In this document: positions 9,691 through 18,979 of the stretch, one piece after another
How positions within the stretch are numbered: position 1 is the stretch's first letter
Layout of the letters: each line of letters starts with the position of its first letter
NCBI RefSeq assembly: GCF_039851975.1
Contig: NZ_CP156660.1
Coordinates: forward strand, 62,001-126,000
Direction of reading: 5' to 3'
DNA length: 64,000 bases
From: Desulfoscipio sp. XC116
GTDB lineage: Bacteria; Bacillota; Desulfotomaculia; Desulfotomaculales; Desulfallaceae
The notes under the pieces: model-generated
Seen by the model: the letters and a program-made list of their open reading frames with translations, nothing else
Database searches by the model: none
Told to the model about the DNA's origin: nothing
Translations under genes and position numbers: made by a program

Positions 9691-9871
9691 GGGGTGGTTG
9701 CAGTGCCGGAGCCAATCTGCAGTTTTACTGTGGTCGACGCTTTTGCAGCTGCGACAATTTTTGTGGGACTGTCCCAGTCAGCGATGGCACCAAACGACTG
9801 AAATACGGTTCGAATCAAAGCAGGGCCGTTTTCGTTTGTTGTTGAGGCATTCGGATATGCTTGGCTTGTGT

Positions 9872-9886
9872 GTAAACATCGTTTAC
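9872..9886. promoter_or_regulatory. Possible operator, GTAAAC-N3-GTTTAC
   Basis: Perfect dyad 15 bases upstream of the -35 box of the AidB-like gene. Could be a site for an upstream-acting regulator; no identical copy was noticed next to the local TetR gene. Confidence 0.3.
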
Positions 9887-9900
9887 TATGATGAATTATG

Positions 9901-9929
9901 TTGACAAGTGTTAAGCGTATTGTTATTAT
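9901..9929 (+). promoter_or_regulatory. Strong sigma-A promoter of the acyl-CoA gene pair
   Basis: TTGACA (9901-9906), exact 17-base spacer, TATTAT (9924-9929), 50 bases before the TTG start at 9979. Confidence 0.7.
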
Positions 9930-9978
9930 TCAAATATGATAACTATTCAGTTAACTTAAACAGAAAGGGTGTGGTGAC

Positions 9979-11577
9979 TTGACTTTATATGGTTTTCCCA
10001 ACTCGTACAATTTTGATGATTTTTTAAAAAGAAGGGATAGCTATGATTATTATCGGGACGATGTTTTTCTGCAGAGGTTAGTGCGGAAATATGTTGGTGA
10101 CGAATGGGGTGAACTGCACCGGGAGTTGCTGGTCTTTTCTTCCAAAGTATCATTCACTTGGAGAAACATGGCCGACTACATGGCAAGACCCGAAGTTCAT
10201 CCTAAAATGCTGCACTATGACGCTCATAATCACCGTATTGACCGCATAATACGTCCTATGGAGACTTCGGTACTAGAAAAAGAAATCTTTTCTGAAGGAC
10301 TATTCTCTGTCGGAACAACTCCTTGGGAAAGTTTTATTAAGCGCTTTTTGCTTCATCAAAACGGCGAATTCGGTATTATGTGTCCTTTGGCTTGCACTGA
10401 AGGTCTAATTGCTTTAATCGAGCATTATCCTGACCACGGTATTCCCGAACTTGGTAAAATCCTTCAGCATTGCAAAGAGGGAATTGACGGTGAATTTGCT
10501 ATTGGGGCTCAGTTTATGTCCGAGATACAGGGTGGTTCGGATATTCCCGCGAACCTGCTGGCGGCGGTACCTGATGGAGATAACTACAAGCTTTATGGGA
10601 ATAAGTTCTTCTGTTCGGCTATGCATGCGGATTATGCCGTAGTGACAGCCAAAGTAACCGGCAATGAAAAGGTCGGGACATTTATAGTGCCCGCCTGGCT
10701 GCCCGGGGATAAAGAAAAAGAACATCGGAATGACTATACAATTAATAGAATTAAGTGGAAAATGGGTACCTGTGAATTACCTACAGCCGAAGTTGACTAC
10801 AACGGAGCAGTTGCTTATCCTATTGGCCCAATCGATAAGGGAGTGGCTAATGCCGTAGGTATTGTACTTACCTTGTCACGTATAGCTGTGGGGATCTCCA
10901 GCGGTGCGGCTATGCTTCGCGCTGCAAGGGAAGCTAAAATGTATAGTGAATTCCGTGATGTATTTGGCAGTAAAATTAATAAATTCCCGCTGGCGGCACG
11001 TCAGATCAGAGACATGATGAATACTTCGCAGAGGACAATTGCTGGTGCGTTTAAGCTATACGACATGTACATTAAGCTAGGACGCAAACTTGTCCCCGGA
11101 CTGAAGACCAATGAGCCATTGAATGTCCTAAAACAGCGTTTTATTCTTCGGGAACTTATTTTAATGCAAAAAATAACTGCATCCTGCGAGGCTGTTGATG
11201 TACTACGTAAAGCAATGAGCGTTTTTGGCGGTCACGGAGTAATGGAGGAATTCTCCTCACTGCCCCGGCTATTTAGAGACGCTATAGTAAACGAATTATG
11301 GGAAGGCCCAAGAAATGTATTGCTTACCCAAATATATCGCGATCTTCAGAGGGCTTCAGCATGGTTTGACCCTAAAGCATTTGTTGTTGAAGCCTTAATG
11401 GAAGCCCCGAAAGATACAGTTAATGAGCTGTCTGAACAACTGCAACGTTTAATGAACGCTCCGGTACTCTCTGGCTCTGATGCCGATTCTTTGGAAGCCG
11501 CGGGAGAATGGGAAGCTTTCTGTGATGATTTTTTTGGGACATACCAGCAACAAGCACTAGCAGAAGTTATTGAGTAG
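9979..11577 (+). CDS. AidB-like acyl-CoA dehydrogenase family protein
   Basis: 532 residues, close to the ~540 of AidB and longer than ordinary acyl-CoA dehydrogenases (~380). FAD-dependent fold marks: QFMSEIQGGSDIPAN, the NKFFCSAMHADYAVVTAKV strand region, and a C-terminal FGGHGVMEE...NELWEGPRNVLL with the Glu expected near the active site. AidB binds DNA in E. coli, but here the neighbour is an acyl-CoA ligase, so a CoA-thioester or fatty-acid role is more likely. TTG start behind AGAAAGGGTG. First gene after a strong promoter; 28 bases before the ligase gene. A+T content is higher than in the backbone. Confidence 0.75.
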   Translation: MTLYGFPNSYNFDDFLKRRDSYDYYRDDVFLQRLVRKYVGDEWGELHRELLVFSSKVSFTWRNMADYMARPEVHPKMLHYDAHNHRIDRIIRPMETSVLEKEIFSEGLFSVGTTPWESFIKRFLLHQNGEFGIMCPLACTEGLIALIEHYPDHGIPELGKILQHCKEGIDGEFAIGAQFMSEIQGGSDIPANLLAAVPDGDNYKLYGNKFFCSAMHADYAVVTAKVTGNEKVGTFIVPAWLPGDKEKEHRNDYTINRIKWKMGTCELPTAEVDYNGAVAYPIGPIDKGVANAVGIVLTLSRIAVGISSGAAMLRAAREAKMYSEFRDVFGSKINKFPLAARQIRDMMNTSQRTIAGAFKLYDMYIKLGRKLVPGLKTNEPLNVLKQRFILRELILMQKITASCEAVDVLRKAMSVFGGHGVMEEFSSLPRLFRDAIVNELWEGPRNVLLTQIYRDLQRASAWFDPKAFVVEALMEAPKDTVNELSEQLQRLMNAPVLSGSDADSLEAAGEWEAFCDDFFGTYQQQALAEVIE

Positions 11578-11605
11578 AAATTAATTAAGTTGGGGGAGGG
11601 CAGTT

Positions 11606-13114
11606 ATGATAAATATTGGTAGATTGATGAGTAATCGTGCCTATCTTTCACCTGGTCTTGAAGCATTTGTGGGGGAAAATTATCGGTTTACCTACGACCA
11701 GACCAATAAACGTGTAAACCAATTAGCCGTTTACTTGAAAGAACAAAAAATTTCCCGTGGTGAACGTATAGCTGTTTTGTGTAAAAACAATCATTACTTT
11801 GCTGCAGCTTTGTTTGCAGCAGCTAAAATTGGCGCAATTGTGATCCCGCTTAATTGGCGCTTACAGGCTCAGGAGTTAACCTATATTATAAACGATTGCG
11901 GTGCTTTCTTGATTTTATACGATGATGAGTTTAGCCCAATGATAGAAAAATTACGCTCAACCACACCAATACGTCTGTTTTTAAGAGCGGGAGGGGCGGG
12001 ACCGGACCCTGAGTTTGAGGAAGTTCTATCCGGGCAATCCACCTATGAACCTGATGAGGTAATGAGCAAGGGTGAAGATACGGCAGTAATTATGTACACT
12101 TCCGGTACTACAGGTAAACCTAAAGGCGCCATGTTAACCCACAATAATCTTTTCTCAGCTTCAGTGGCCCTTTCCCATACGATTGACTGGCGCTATCGCG
12201 ACCGTTTCCTTGCGGTGGCGCCATTCTTCCATATTGGTGGTCTTGCCCCGCTGATAACTAACGTTCACAAAGGCTGTACAATAGTTTTTATGCCTAACTT
12301 TGACCCCATGTCCGCCTGGACGATTATTGAAAACGAGAAAATTAATAATTTGATGTCTGTCCCCTTGATGTTGCTTGCCATGCTTAAAGTTCCGGGTGTG
12401 GAAAAATTAAATTTGAAAGCTTTGCGAACTATAATATGCGGAGGGGCGCCGGTACCGGACAGCTTAATAAGAGCCTACCTGGGAATAGGCATAAAAGTTG
12501 AACAGGTATACGGAATAACCGAATACTCCGGTGCGGTTGCCTTCTGGACTCACGAAATGCCACTGGAGAAAAGCGTTTCTATGGGCAAGCCTGTCTTTTG
12601 CGGCGACATCAAGATTATCAGCCCTGAAACTGATCGGGAGCTGTCCCCCGGTGAGGTTGGAGAGATACTTTGCGGTGGACCCCAGGTTTTTAAAGGCTAT
12701 TGGAATAATCCTGAAGCTACAGAAAAGGCATTGGTCGGTGAGTGGTACCATTCAGGGGATCTTGGCAAAAAGGATGAAGATGGGTTTGTTTATGTGATTG
12801 ACCGGTTAAAGGATATGATAATTAGCGGTGGTGAAAACATATATTCCGCTGAATTAGAGACAGTAATTAGCACCCATCCGGCAGTTGCTGAAGTGGCGGT
12901 TGTGGGTGTCCCCGATAGTAGGTGGGGCGAGATTCCCAGAGCGTATATTGTTAAGAAACCGGATACAGATGTAACTGTGCAGGATATAGTAACTATTTGT
13001 AAACAAAACCTTGCCGGTTATAAATGTGTCAAAGAGGTAAGATTTGTTGATACTCTTCCGAGAAATGCAGTAGGCAAAATACTAAAAAATGTCCTTAAAC
13101 AGCAGTTTAGTTGA
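11606..13114 (+). CDS. AMP-forming acyl-CoA ligase
   Basis: 502 residues. It should activate a carboxylic acid to acyl-AMP and then acyl-CoA in the cytosol. Core motifs are complete: P-loop YTSGTTGKPKGAMLTHNN (about 167-184), YGITEYSG, YHSGDLG, hinge DRLKDMIISGGENIYSAELE, and the C-terminal catalytic Lys in PRNAVGKILKN. Likely co-transcribed with the AidB-like dehydrogenase, giving an activation-plus-dehydrogenation pair. Chain length and substrate cannot be read from sequence. ATG with GGGGGAGGG upstream. Confidence 0.85.
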   Translation: MINIGRLMSNRAYLSPGLEAFVGENYRFTYDQTNKRVNQLAVYLKEQKISRGERIAVLCKNNHYFAAALFAAAKIGAIVIPLNWRLQAQELTYIINDCGAFLILYDDEFSPMIEKLRSTTPIRLFLRAGGAGPDPEFEEVLSGQSTYEPDEVMSKGEDTAVIMYTSGTTGKPKGAMLTHNNLFSASVALSHTIDWRYRDRFLAVAPFFHIGGLAPLITNVHKGCTIVFMPNFDPMSAWTIIENEKINNLMSVPLMLLAMLKVPGVEKLNLKALRTIICGGAPVPDSLIRAYLGIGIKVEQVYGITEYSGAVAFWTHEMPLEKSVSMGKPVFCGDIKIISPETDRELSPGEVGEILCGGPQVFKGYWNNPEATEKALVGEWYHSGDLGKKDEDGFVYVIDRLKDMIISGGENIYSAELETVISTHPAVAEVAVVGVPDSRWGEIPRAYIVKKPDTDVTVQDIVTICKQNLAGYKCVKEVRFVDTLPRNAVGKILKNVLKQQFS

Positions 13115-13285
13115 TTTCAAGTTTATAATTAATCTATTATACTGAAAAACCCGGAAAGAGAAGTTGAATTGCAGGGGAATGGCTGTGGGCCTTGAAACCG
13201 GGCGGAACAATACCTGCGGGCTTTGTTCTCTGTCATAAATATGCTAAAATATAAACGCGGTTAACAAATTAGATTAGGAATAAAT

Positions 13286-14512
13286 ATGAATAATAATTGG
13301 AAAAGAAATACGGTAATCTTTCTGGCCGGCCAGAGCCTGTCGCTTTTCGGCACGTCCCTTGTACAGTACGCGATCCTGTGGTACATCACCTTAAATACGC
13401 AGTCGGGCGTGATGATGACTATATATATTATTTGCGGGTTTTTACCCACCTTTTTTCTTTCTCCCTTTGCCGGGGTCTGGGCTGATCGTTATAATCGGAA
13501 GCTGATTATTATGCTGTCCGATTCTATAATTGCGTTATCAACCCTGTTTTTGGCCGTACTGTTTCTCATGGGTTACAACGCGCTGTGGCTGCTCTTTTTG
13601 ATGGGCGCAGTCCGTGCCACCGGCTCCGGTGTGCAAACGCCGGCGGTGGGAGCTTTTCTGCCGCAGATTGTGCCCCAGAAGCAGCTTACCAGGGTAAACG
13701 GGATTATGGGGAGCATCCAGGCCGCGGTTGCGCTGGTATCACCCATGGTCAGTGGCGCGCTGCTTACCGTGGCCAGTATTGAAGCCATATTTTTTATCGA
13801 TGTTGTCACAGCGGCTATCGCTGTATTGGCGTTGCTGCTGTTCCTCCAGGTGCCCGTTCATGCCAAGGCGTTGGAAAAGCAACCCCTCGGTTATTTCAGC
13901 GATATGCGCGAAGGCATTATCTACATTAAAAATAATGCTTACATTAAGCAGTTCTTTATTTTTTGCACTTTTTTCTTTTTCCTGATTGCGCCGGCGGCAT
14001 TTTTAACGCCGCTCCAGGTGGCGCGCAGTTTCGGCAGCGATGTCTGGCGGCTTACGGCAATTGAAATAACCTTTTCCATCGGCATGATCGCGGGCGGTTT
14101 AATCATGACCGCCTGGGGCGGCTTTAAAAACCGGGTGCATACCATGACCCTGTCAATACTGGTCAGCGGCGCCGGCACCGTCGCCCTGGGGCTGGTACCA
14201 GTCTTTTGGATCTACCTGGCTATCATGGGTGCGATTGGCGTGACCATGCCGCTTTTCAATACGCCCTCCATGGTTTTAATTCAGGAGAAGGTGGAGGAGA
14301 GTTATATGGGCCGGATATTCGGCGTGTTCAGCATGATCGCCAGTTCCATGATGCCCTTGGGTATGCTGGTGTTCGGGCCGGTGGCCGATTCCATAAAAAT
14401 AGAATGGCTGCTCGTAGGGACCGGGGCGTTGCTTTTTATCCAGGGTTTTTTCCTGCTGGGCAGCAGGACGATGCTGGAAGCCGGTCAGCCGGTTGAAAAA
14501 CCGGACCGGTAA
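13286..14512 (+). CDS. MFS efflux transporter (MFS_3, EntS/MefA type)
   Basis: 408 residues, about twelve membrane helices. The cytoplasmic loop between helices 2 and 3 has the MFS signature GVWADRYNRK (about 63-72), and the N-terminus FLAGQSLSLFGTSLVQYAILWYI resembles siderophore and macrolide exporters. Probably a drug or metabolite exporter of the inner membrane. It has its own upstream region and ends close to a convergent TetR gene, a common efflux-pump/regulator pairing. Substrate unknown. Confidence 0.82.
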   Translation: MNNNWKRNTVIFLAGQSLSLFGTSLVQYAILWYITLNTQSGVMMTIYIICGFLPTFFLSPFAGVWADRYNRKLIIMLSDSIIALSTLFLAVLFLMGYNALWLLFLMGAVRATGSGVQTPAVGAFLPQIVPQKQLTRVNGIMGSIQAAVALVSPMVSGALLTVASIEAIFFIDVVTAAIAVLALLLFLQVPVHAKALEKQPLGYFSDMREGIIYIKNNAYIKQFFIFCTFFFFLIAPAAFLTPLQVARSFGSDVWRLTAIEITFSIGMIAGGLIMTAWGGFKNRVHTMTLSILVSGAGTVALGLVPVFWIYLAIMGAIGVTMPLFNTPSMVLIQEKVEESYMGRIFGVFSMIASSMMPLGMLVFGPVADSIKIEWLLVGTGALLFIQGFFLLGSRTMLEAGQPVEKPDR

Positions 14513-14588
14513 ACCAGGAGTAACGGAGATTAAAGCCGCTGTTCTAACGTGCCGGATATAAAGAATGAGATTGCTTACGTTCCGAACA

Positions 14589-14624
14589 AAACCCGGTAAA
14601 AGAAGCTGATCTTTTGACGGGTTT
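14589..14624. terminator. Hairpin between MFS and TetR genes
   Basis: AAACCCG/CGGGTTT with inner TAAAAGA/TCTTTTG pairing. It lies between the two convergent genes and may stop both; no strong T-run on either strand. Confidence 0.45.
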
Positions 14625-14630
14625 GAAAAT

Positions 14631-15248
14631 TTATAACTTGGTAGCGCCATTTTTAAATATTTCCGCTGTTACTGAAGCCAATTTTAGCATATGCTTCCCT
14701 ATTTCCTCTTCGTTCCGTCCCGGATATTTTCTAAAGGTGATTAGTATTCCGTTTAAGGCCGCAAAAAAAGCATGTGACACAAGACGTACATTTTGTTTAA
14801 GGCCTATCCTGATAAAGATATTATCAAAAATATTAAGTAAGTAACGTTCTATTGTGTTAAACTTTTCCAGTGATTTTTCACTTATCCCTCCGTCTATCAT
14901 AAAGTGCGTCATCATCTGGAAAAACGAATCATGGTCTGCTAGATATGCCACGAAATCGCAGGCCATTTTTTCAATGGAGGCATTTTTATTCTCCTCAAAT
15001 AGCTTTGCCAAGTTTTCTCCGATAACCTTGGCTTCACGGTATAATGCTTCAAGAAATAATTCATCACGATCTGAGAAGTAACGATAGATGGAAGCCGGTG
15101 ATATTCCCGCCTCAGCGGCGATATCACGTATGCTCACCTGATTGAATGGCTTACGGGCAAAAAGGTTGATGGATGCATTAATGATAAGATCTTTTCTAAT
15201 TTCCCGCTCATTTTCTTTTAGCTTAACTAAAGTAGATTTATGTTCCAT
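14631..15248 (-). CDS. TetR/AcrR-family transcriptional regulator
   Basis: 205 residues. N-terminal helix-turn-helix VSIRDIAAEAGISPASIYRYFSDRDELF (about 38-65), preceded by a longer basic/acidic N-terminus than usual. The C-terminal ligand domain has no recognisable class. Convergent with the MFS exporter and two genes from the acyl-CoA ligase, so it may control either. TetR proteins of the FadR type often sense acyl-CoA, but that is inference here. The 5' flank (15249-15320) is very A+T rich with several TATAAT-like hexamers. Confidence 0.85.
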   Translation of the reverse strand: MEHKSTLVKLKENEREIRKDLIINASINLFARKPFNQVSIRDIAAEAGISPASIYRYFSDRDELFLEALYREAKVIGENLAKLFEENKNASIEKMACDFVAYLADHDSFFQMMTHFMIDGGISEKSLEKFNTIERYLLNIFDNIFIRIGLKQNVRLVSHAFFAALNGILITFRKYPGRNEEEIGKHMLKLASVTAEIFKNGATKL

Positions 15249-15513
15249 TTATAGTATCCCTCGTGATAAAATTATAATTATCTATATTATTCTAAATAAT
15301 ATTCTATATAACCTGCAATAACAATTAAAAAGAGCAGCCTTCTTATCTTACCAAGCGCGGGGAAAAGTTGAACATAATTGGTTGGGGATATTACGAATCC
15401 ATGTGCAATAGTAATTATCCGGCTTTGGGCCGCTATGTAGACAAACAGAAGATGAAGGGCATTTTATGCGTCATAAAAGCTTTTTTTGTAAGTATTCCTG
15501 CAAAAGTTGACTA

Positions 15514-15542
15514 TTGCAAAATGTTCTTGACTTTGCTATAAT
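15514..15542 (+). promoter_or_regulatory. Sigma-A promoter of a non-coding unit
   Basis: TTGCAA (15514-15519), 17-base spacer, consensus TATAAT (15537-15542). No coding start follows for several hundred bases. Confidence 0.65.
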
Positions 15543-15548
15543 GCATAT

Positions 15549-15920
15549 AAGCACCATCCATACAGTAATCAGGTCGTACGGTATGCAAGAAGCGTCGGAT
15601 TTATGGTTCGGGTTTGTTGCGCAAGTAAGCCAATTTATGGGTAGTGTTTTTGTGTTTGTTTAAGTTGTTGTTGGTGATGTAGGTTAACTAAATTGGTATT
15701 TCTGTAATTTCGGTCGGATCAAATTTGGTTGGGTAATACTGTTAAGACGATTGATCAAGTGAACGGTACGAATATTTTTGCTCCTTGGTGTTTGCAGTAT
15801 AGTGTATAAATGTAATACAACGTAAAAACATTGTTTATGGAGAACTGCTTTGCATGTTTTGTATCAAAAAACTGTAAGGATGGTTGCTTATGAGAGAAGG
15901 TCCGACGCCTTCTCTCATTT
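15549..15920 (+). ncRNA. Candidate small RNA of about 370 nt
   Basis: The interval runs from a consensus promoter to a perfect 11-bp hairpin (ATGAGAGAAGG / CCTTCTCTCAT, 15890-15917) followed by a T-rich tail. No reading frame with a ribosome site is present. The strand is unusually G+T rich, with repeated GTTTGTT/GTTGTTGTT tracts. It precedes the tRNA-Ser and SRP RNA genes, themselves stable RNAs. I do not recognise the RNA; size and shape do not match 6S RNA, tmRNA or RNase P as I know them. Confidence 0.4.
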
Positions 15921-15989
15921 ATTTGCGGGTGGTTGCCAGACCTGCCAGTATTTAATTGGCGGTTGGGCGGCTATTATAAGTAAAAGGTC

Positions 15990-16018
15990 TTGCGGTTAAA
16001 CTAAAAGATATGTATAAT
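15990..16018 (+). promoter_or_regulatory. Promoter of tRNA-Ser
   Basis: TTGCGG (15990-15995), 17-base spacer, TATAAT (16013-16018), about 55 bases before the tRNA. Confidence 0.6.
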
Positions 16019-16073
16019 AAATATTGCGCGGTTGTTAGCGCTATAATTATATACAATGTGTAATGTAGACCAA

Positions 16074-16167
16074 GGAGAGATGGCTGAGTTGGTCGAAGGC
16101 GCGCGACTGGAAATCGCGTAGGCGGTCTGAATCCGTCTCGAGGGTTCGAATCCCTCTCTCTCCGCCA
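16074..16167 (+). tRNA. tRNA-Ser(GGA)
   Basis: 94 bases including the encoded CCA. Acceptor stem GGAGAGA / TCTCTCC, D-loop TGGCTGAGTTGGTCGAAGG, anticodon loop CTGGAAA giving GGA (reads UCC/UCU), a long variable arm as expected for Ser, and T-loop GGTTCGAATCC. In Firmicutes a tRNA-Ser often lies near dnaX and the SRP RNA, as here. Confidence 0.95.
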
Positions 16168-16174
16168 TATGATA

Positions 16175-16230
16175 TTTAGGAATGAGGACGGACTTAACCG
16201 ATATATTACGGGTCCGTCTTCATTCCTAAA
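16175..16230 (+). other. 19-bp hairpin between tRNA-Ser and SRP RNA
   Basis: 16175-16193 pairs with 16212-16230 over 19 positions with one G-U. Only a weak T-rich stretch follows, so it may be an RNA processing signal or terminator separating the two stable RNAs. Confidence 0.55.
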
Positions 16231-16248
16231 CAGCCAGATTTTACTTTT

Positions 16249-16517
16249 GGCCGTGCTAGATGGGGAGGTAGCGGTGCCCTGTACCCGTAATCCGCTGTAG
16301 CGGGGTTGAATTCCTGTCCGAGGATTTGGCTTGTGAGGTCCGGCTTTTGTAAGGGGTGCTGACGATTGGGTCTTGCGCGACGGAGACTTTTGAACCGTGT
16401 CAGATCCTGACGGAAGCAGCACTAAGGAAGTTTATCCGGGTGCCGCGAGGGTGCCTGATCCGAGCTACCTGCAAAAGTAACGCTTGGAAGTCAGTATTCG
16501 ACGACAGGTGCACGGCC
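16249..16517 (+). ncRNA. ffs: Signal recognition particle RNA, large bacterial type
   Basis: About 269 nt. Ends pair as GGCCGTGC / GCACGGCC. The 5' Alu-like domain begins GTGCTAGATGGGGAGGTAGCG. The S-domain tip GTGTCAGATCCTGACGGAAG followed by CAGCACTAAGG is the Ffh-binding helix 8 with its tetraloop and symmetric loop. The long form with an Alu domain is typical of Bacillus/Clostridia relatives. It targets membrane and secreted proteins with Ffh. Location just before dnaX matches Bacillus. Confidence 0.93.
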
Positions 16518-16542
16518 ATTAAATTTATTATATTTACGATAA

Positions 16543-16571
16543 GACCGGCTTAGGGCCGGTTTTCTTCTTTA
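16543..16571 (+). terminator. Terminator of SRP RNA
   Basis: GACCGGC..GGCCGGT hairpin followed by TTTCTTCTTT. Confidence 0.75.
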
Positions 16572-16674
16572 TAAAACCGATTTAAGATCTATGGCAGGCG
16601 ATGGTTCCAGCGGAAGGGAAAAAGCGCCGCGGCAGCGAAATTAATTTAGTGGTTAATCTATGCGAGGGGTGTGG

Positions 16675-18630
16675 ATGGTGAGTTATCTGGCTTTATACCG
16701 GCAGTGGCGGCCGCAGCAGTTAAGTGATCTGGTGGGACAAAAGCATGTGACTGAGACACTGCGCAATGCATTGATGGCGGACAAAGTGAGCCACGCTTAT
16801 TTATTCTGCGGGCCTCGGGGCACAGGTAAAACCAGCACGGCCAAGGTGCTGGCCCGGGCTATTAATTGCCCGGAGCGGCAGGGGGGTGAACCGTGCAACC
16901 GGTGCCGGAATTGTCGGGAAATATTATCCGGTGCTACCATGGATGTAATTGAAATTGACGCTGCTTCCAACCGGGGTATTGATGAAATACGCGAGTTGAA
17001 GGAGAATATAAAATATTTTCCTTCGCTGGGAGGTAAACGGATATACATAGTGGATGAAGTGCATATGCTCACCAACGAGGCCTTCAATGCTTTGCTGAAA
17101 ACATTGGAAGAGCCGCCCGGGCATGTGGTGTTCGTGCTGGCCACCACGGAGCCGCATAAGGTGCCCCTGACCATACTATCCCGTTGTCAGCGCTTTGATT
17201 TCCGTCCCCTACCTAACGAATTAATCGCCAAACGTTTGGAAGAAGTAGCGGCTAAGAGTAATTTTAACGTGGACGGGGATGCGATGCGGGCTATTACCCG
17301 GGCCGCCGGAGGCAGTATGCGGGATGCCTTGAGTGTGTTGGACCAGGCGCTTTTGTTAAGCGGGGAAGCCGCCGTAACTGCCGATACGGTGTACAGTATT
17401 TTAGGTACGGTGTCTGAAGATGTGCTGCTTGATTTAGTCACCGGATTGGCGGGAAAAAAAGCGGCTGACGTATTAAAGCAAATGGCCGTTATTGTTGCCG
17501 AGGGTAAAGATTTGCAACAGCTGGTCAGGGAATTAACGGAATATCTGCGCCGGTTACTGGTGGTTTGTCTGGTTCCCGAAGGCACGGGGGAAACCGGGTT
17601 TGGTACGCCCCCGGCGGAATTGTTGCAGTTGTTTACGCGCAATCAGCTGATCAGGGCTATAGATCGCCTGGTGGAGGCCGAGCAGACCATGCGCCGCAGC
17701 GCGCATCCGAGGGTAGTGCTGGAGTTGGCGTTGGTGCGGATTATGGATGACGATGATATGCCGCCGATAGATGAACTGTTGTACAGGATTGAGCGGCTTG
17801 AACAGGCGCTGGCCGGTGGGGAACAGTCAGAACAGCGCGGGCAAAGGCTGCCGGGTGTTAATAACGCGTCCGTGAAGGATGTTCCGGTGCTGCAAGGCAG
17901 CCGTCAACCAGCGCTTAAGTCTCCGGCGGTGGAGGTAAACACCCAGGCCGGTTTCCTGATTGATGGCAAGCAGCCTAAATCGGGTAATACTATAGCTAAT
18001 CAAGTTATTGTGCCGGTGCCTGGCGTTGCTGACAATAATACGGCTGCCGGGCCGTTGTCGCCGGTTGCCCCCAATAGTGAAGATGATTCCCGGTCCTCGT
18101 TCGGGCTGGAGAAGTCACCTGCCGACACTCCCGACCCGGTGGCGGCTGCTGAAAAAACCGGTGCAGCGGCGCTTCAAACGGTTCAGCAAGCTGCGCCAAA
18201 GTCCGGTAGTGCCGCGACGTCTCCCGACCGGCAAGCTGCGCACAATGTTCAAGATGACCCCCGCTATAGTATTGGACAACTTAAGAAGTGGTGGCCGGAA
18301 ATAATGGCCATGGTTAAAAAAGCTAATCCGATTGCCTATACCTGCTTGTGCCAGGCCTGGCCCGCGGAAATAAAAGAACATTGTTTGGTGTTGGGTGTGC
18401 CCCGGGGAGATATTTTTATCAAGGATATGGCGGGGGATCCCGAGATCAAGCAATTGTTGACTAAAACGCTGGATTCAGTTACCCGCTTGACTTGGCAGAT
18501 ACGCTGCGATTTTTACGATGCTCCGCCGCCGGGCTGGCTAAAGAAATCGGAACAATTGGATGCTGAGGAAGCGATAAGTCTGTTTCAGGGTGCGGTGGTG
18601 CCCCTGGAAAAGGATTTGGATAATAAATAA
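16675..18630 (+). CDS. dnaX: DNA polymerase III subunit gamma/tau
   Basis: Clamp-loader ATPase. Walker [10 protein letters not shown], a zinc module (Cys then CNRCRNC), Walker B DEVHM, sensor 1 ATTEPHK and the arginine finger SRCQRF are all present in the first 230 residues. Domain III follows to about 370. Residues about 380-530 form a low-complexity Ala/Pro/Ser linker, and the last 120 residues are the tau-specific domain. No slippery A-run for gamma frameshifting stood out. The start is ATG 16675 or GTG 16678 (then [12 protein letters not shown] like relatives), behind GAGGGG at 16664-16669; an ATG at 16660 is less likely. First gene of the dnaX-ybaB-recR run. Confidence 0.93.
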   Translation: MVSYLALYRQWRPQQLSDLVGQKHVTETLRNALMADKVSHAYLFCGPRGTGKTSTAKVLARAINCPERQGGEPCNRCRNCREILSGATMDVIEIDAASNRGIDEIRELKENIKYFPSLGGKRIYIVDEVHMLTNEAFNALLKTLEEPPGHVVFVLATTEPHKVPLTILSRCQRFDFRPLPNELIAKRLEEVAAKSNFNVDGDAMRAITRAAGGSMRDALSVLDQALLLSGEAAVTADTVYSILGTVSEDVLLDLVTGLAGKKAADVLKQMAVIVAEGKDLQQLVRELTEYLRRLLVVCLVPEGTGETGFGTPPAELLQLFTRNQLIRAIDRLVEAEQTMRRSAHPRVVLELALVRIMDDDDMPPIDELLYRIERLEQALAGGEQSEQRGQRLPGVNNASVKDVPVLQGSRQPALKSPAVEVNTQAGFLIDGKQPKSGNTIANQVIVPVPGVADNNTAAGPLSPVAPNSEDDSRSSFGLEKSPADTPDPVAAAEKTGAAALQTVQQAAPKSGSAATSPDRQAAHNVQDDPRYSIGQLKKWWPEIMAMVKKANPIAYTCLCQAWPAEIKEHCLVLGVPRGDIFIKDMAGDPEIKQLLTKTLDSVTRLTWQIRCDFYDAPPPGWLKKSEQLDAEEAISLFQGAVVPLEKDLDNK

Positions 18631-18643
18631 GGAGGTACTAAAA

Positions 18644-18958
18644 ATGGGTGGGAATATGGCTAAAATGATGAAGCAAGTGCAAAAAATGCAGGCCGATATG
18701 GCTAAAATGCAGGAAGAACTGGGCAATCGGACGGTGGAAAGCACCGCCGGCGGCGGTGTGGTGCGGGTGGTGGCCAATGGCCGCCAGGAAATCGTAGCTG
18801 TGGAAATTAAGCCCGAGGCGGTGGACCCGGAGGACGTGGAAATGCTTCAGGACCTGGTTCTGACTGCGGTCAACGAAGCATTAAAACAGGCCCAGGATAT
18901 GATGGCCAAGGAAATGGGTAAATTAACCGGCGGGTTAAATATACCCGGCTTATTCTAA
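18644..18958 (+). CDS. YbaB/EbfC nucleoid-associated protein
   Basis: 104-residue dimeric DNA-binding protein. The Met/Lys/Gln-rich N-terminal helix ([19 protein letters not shown]) is followed by a beta-sheet core, and the C-terminus [11 protein letters not shown] is the usual tail. The ATG at 18644 has AAGGAGGT at the dnaX stop. The dnaX-ybaB-recR order is one of the most conserved in bacteria. A second YbaB-like gene lies at 59981. Confidence 0.95.
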   Translation: MGGNMAKMMKQVQKMQADMAKMQEELGNRTVESTAGGGVVRVVANGRQEIVAVEIKPEAVDPEDVEMLQDLVLTAVNEALKQAQDMMAKEMGKLTGGLNIPGLF

Positions 18959-18979
18959 CGGTAAAAGGAGCCCTGTATA

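Noticed and set aside
9601-9904. Two small plus-strand frames after the helicase gene
   Set aside because: They lie in and beside the MITE-like element, lack ribosome sites and have no recognisable features.
15952-16422. Minus-strand open frame of 156 codons
   Set aside because: It runs antisense across tRNA-Ser and the SRP RNA, which are certain; the peptide has no family features.
17440-17480. Programmed frameshift for a short gamma form of DnaX at GGGAAAAAAAGCG
   Set aside because: A run of seven A occurs at 17454-17460, but it lies in domain III rather than at the gamma/tau border, and no adjacent stem and early stop make a convincing signal.
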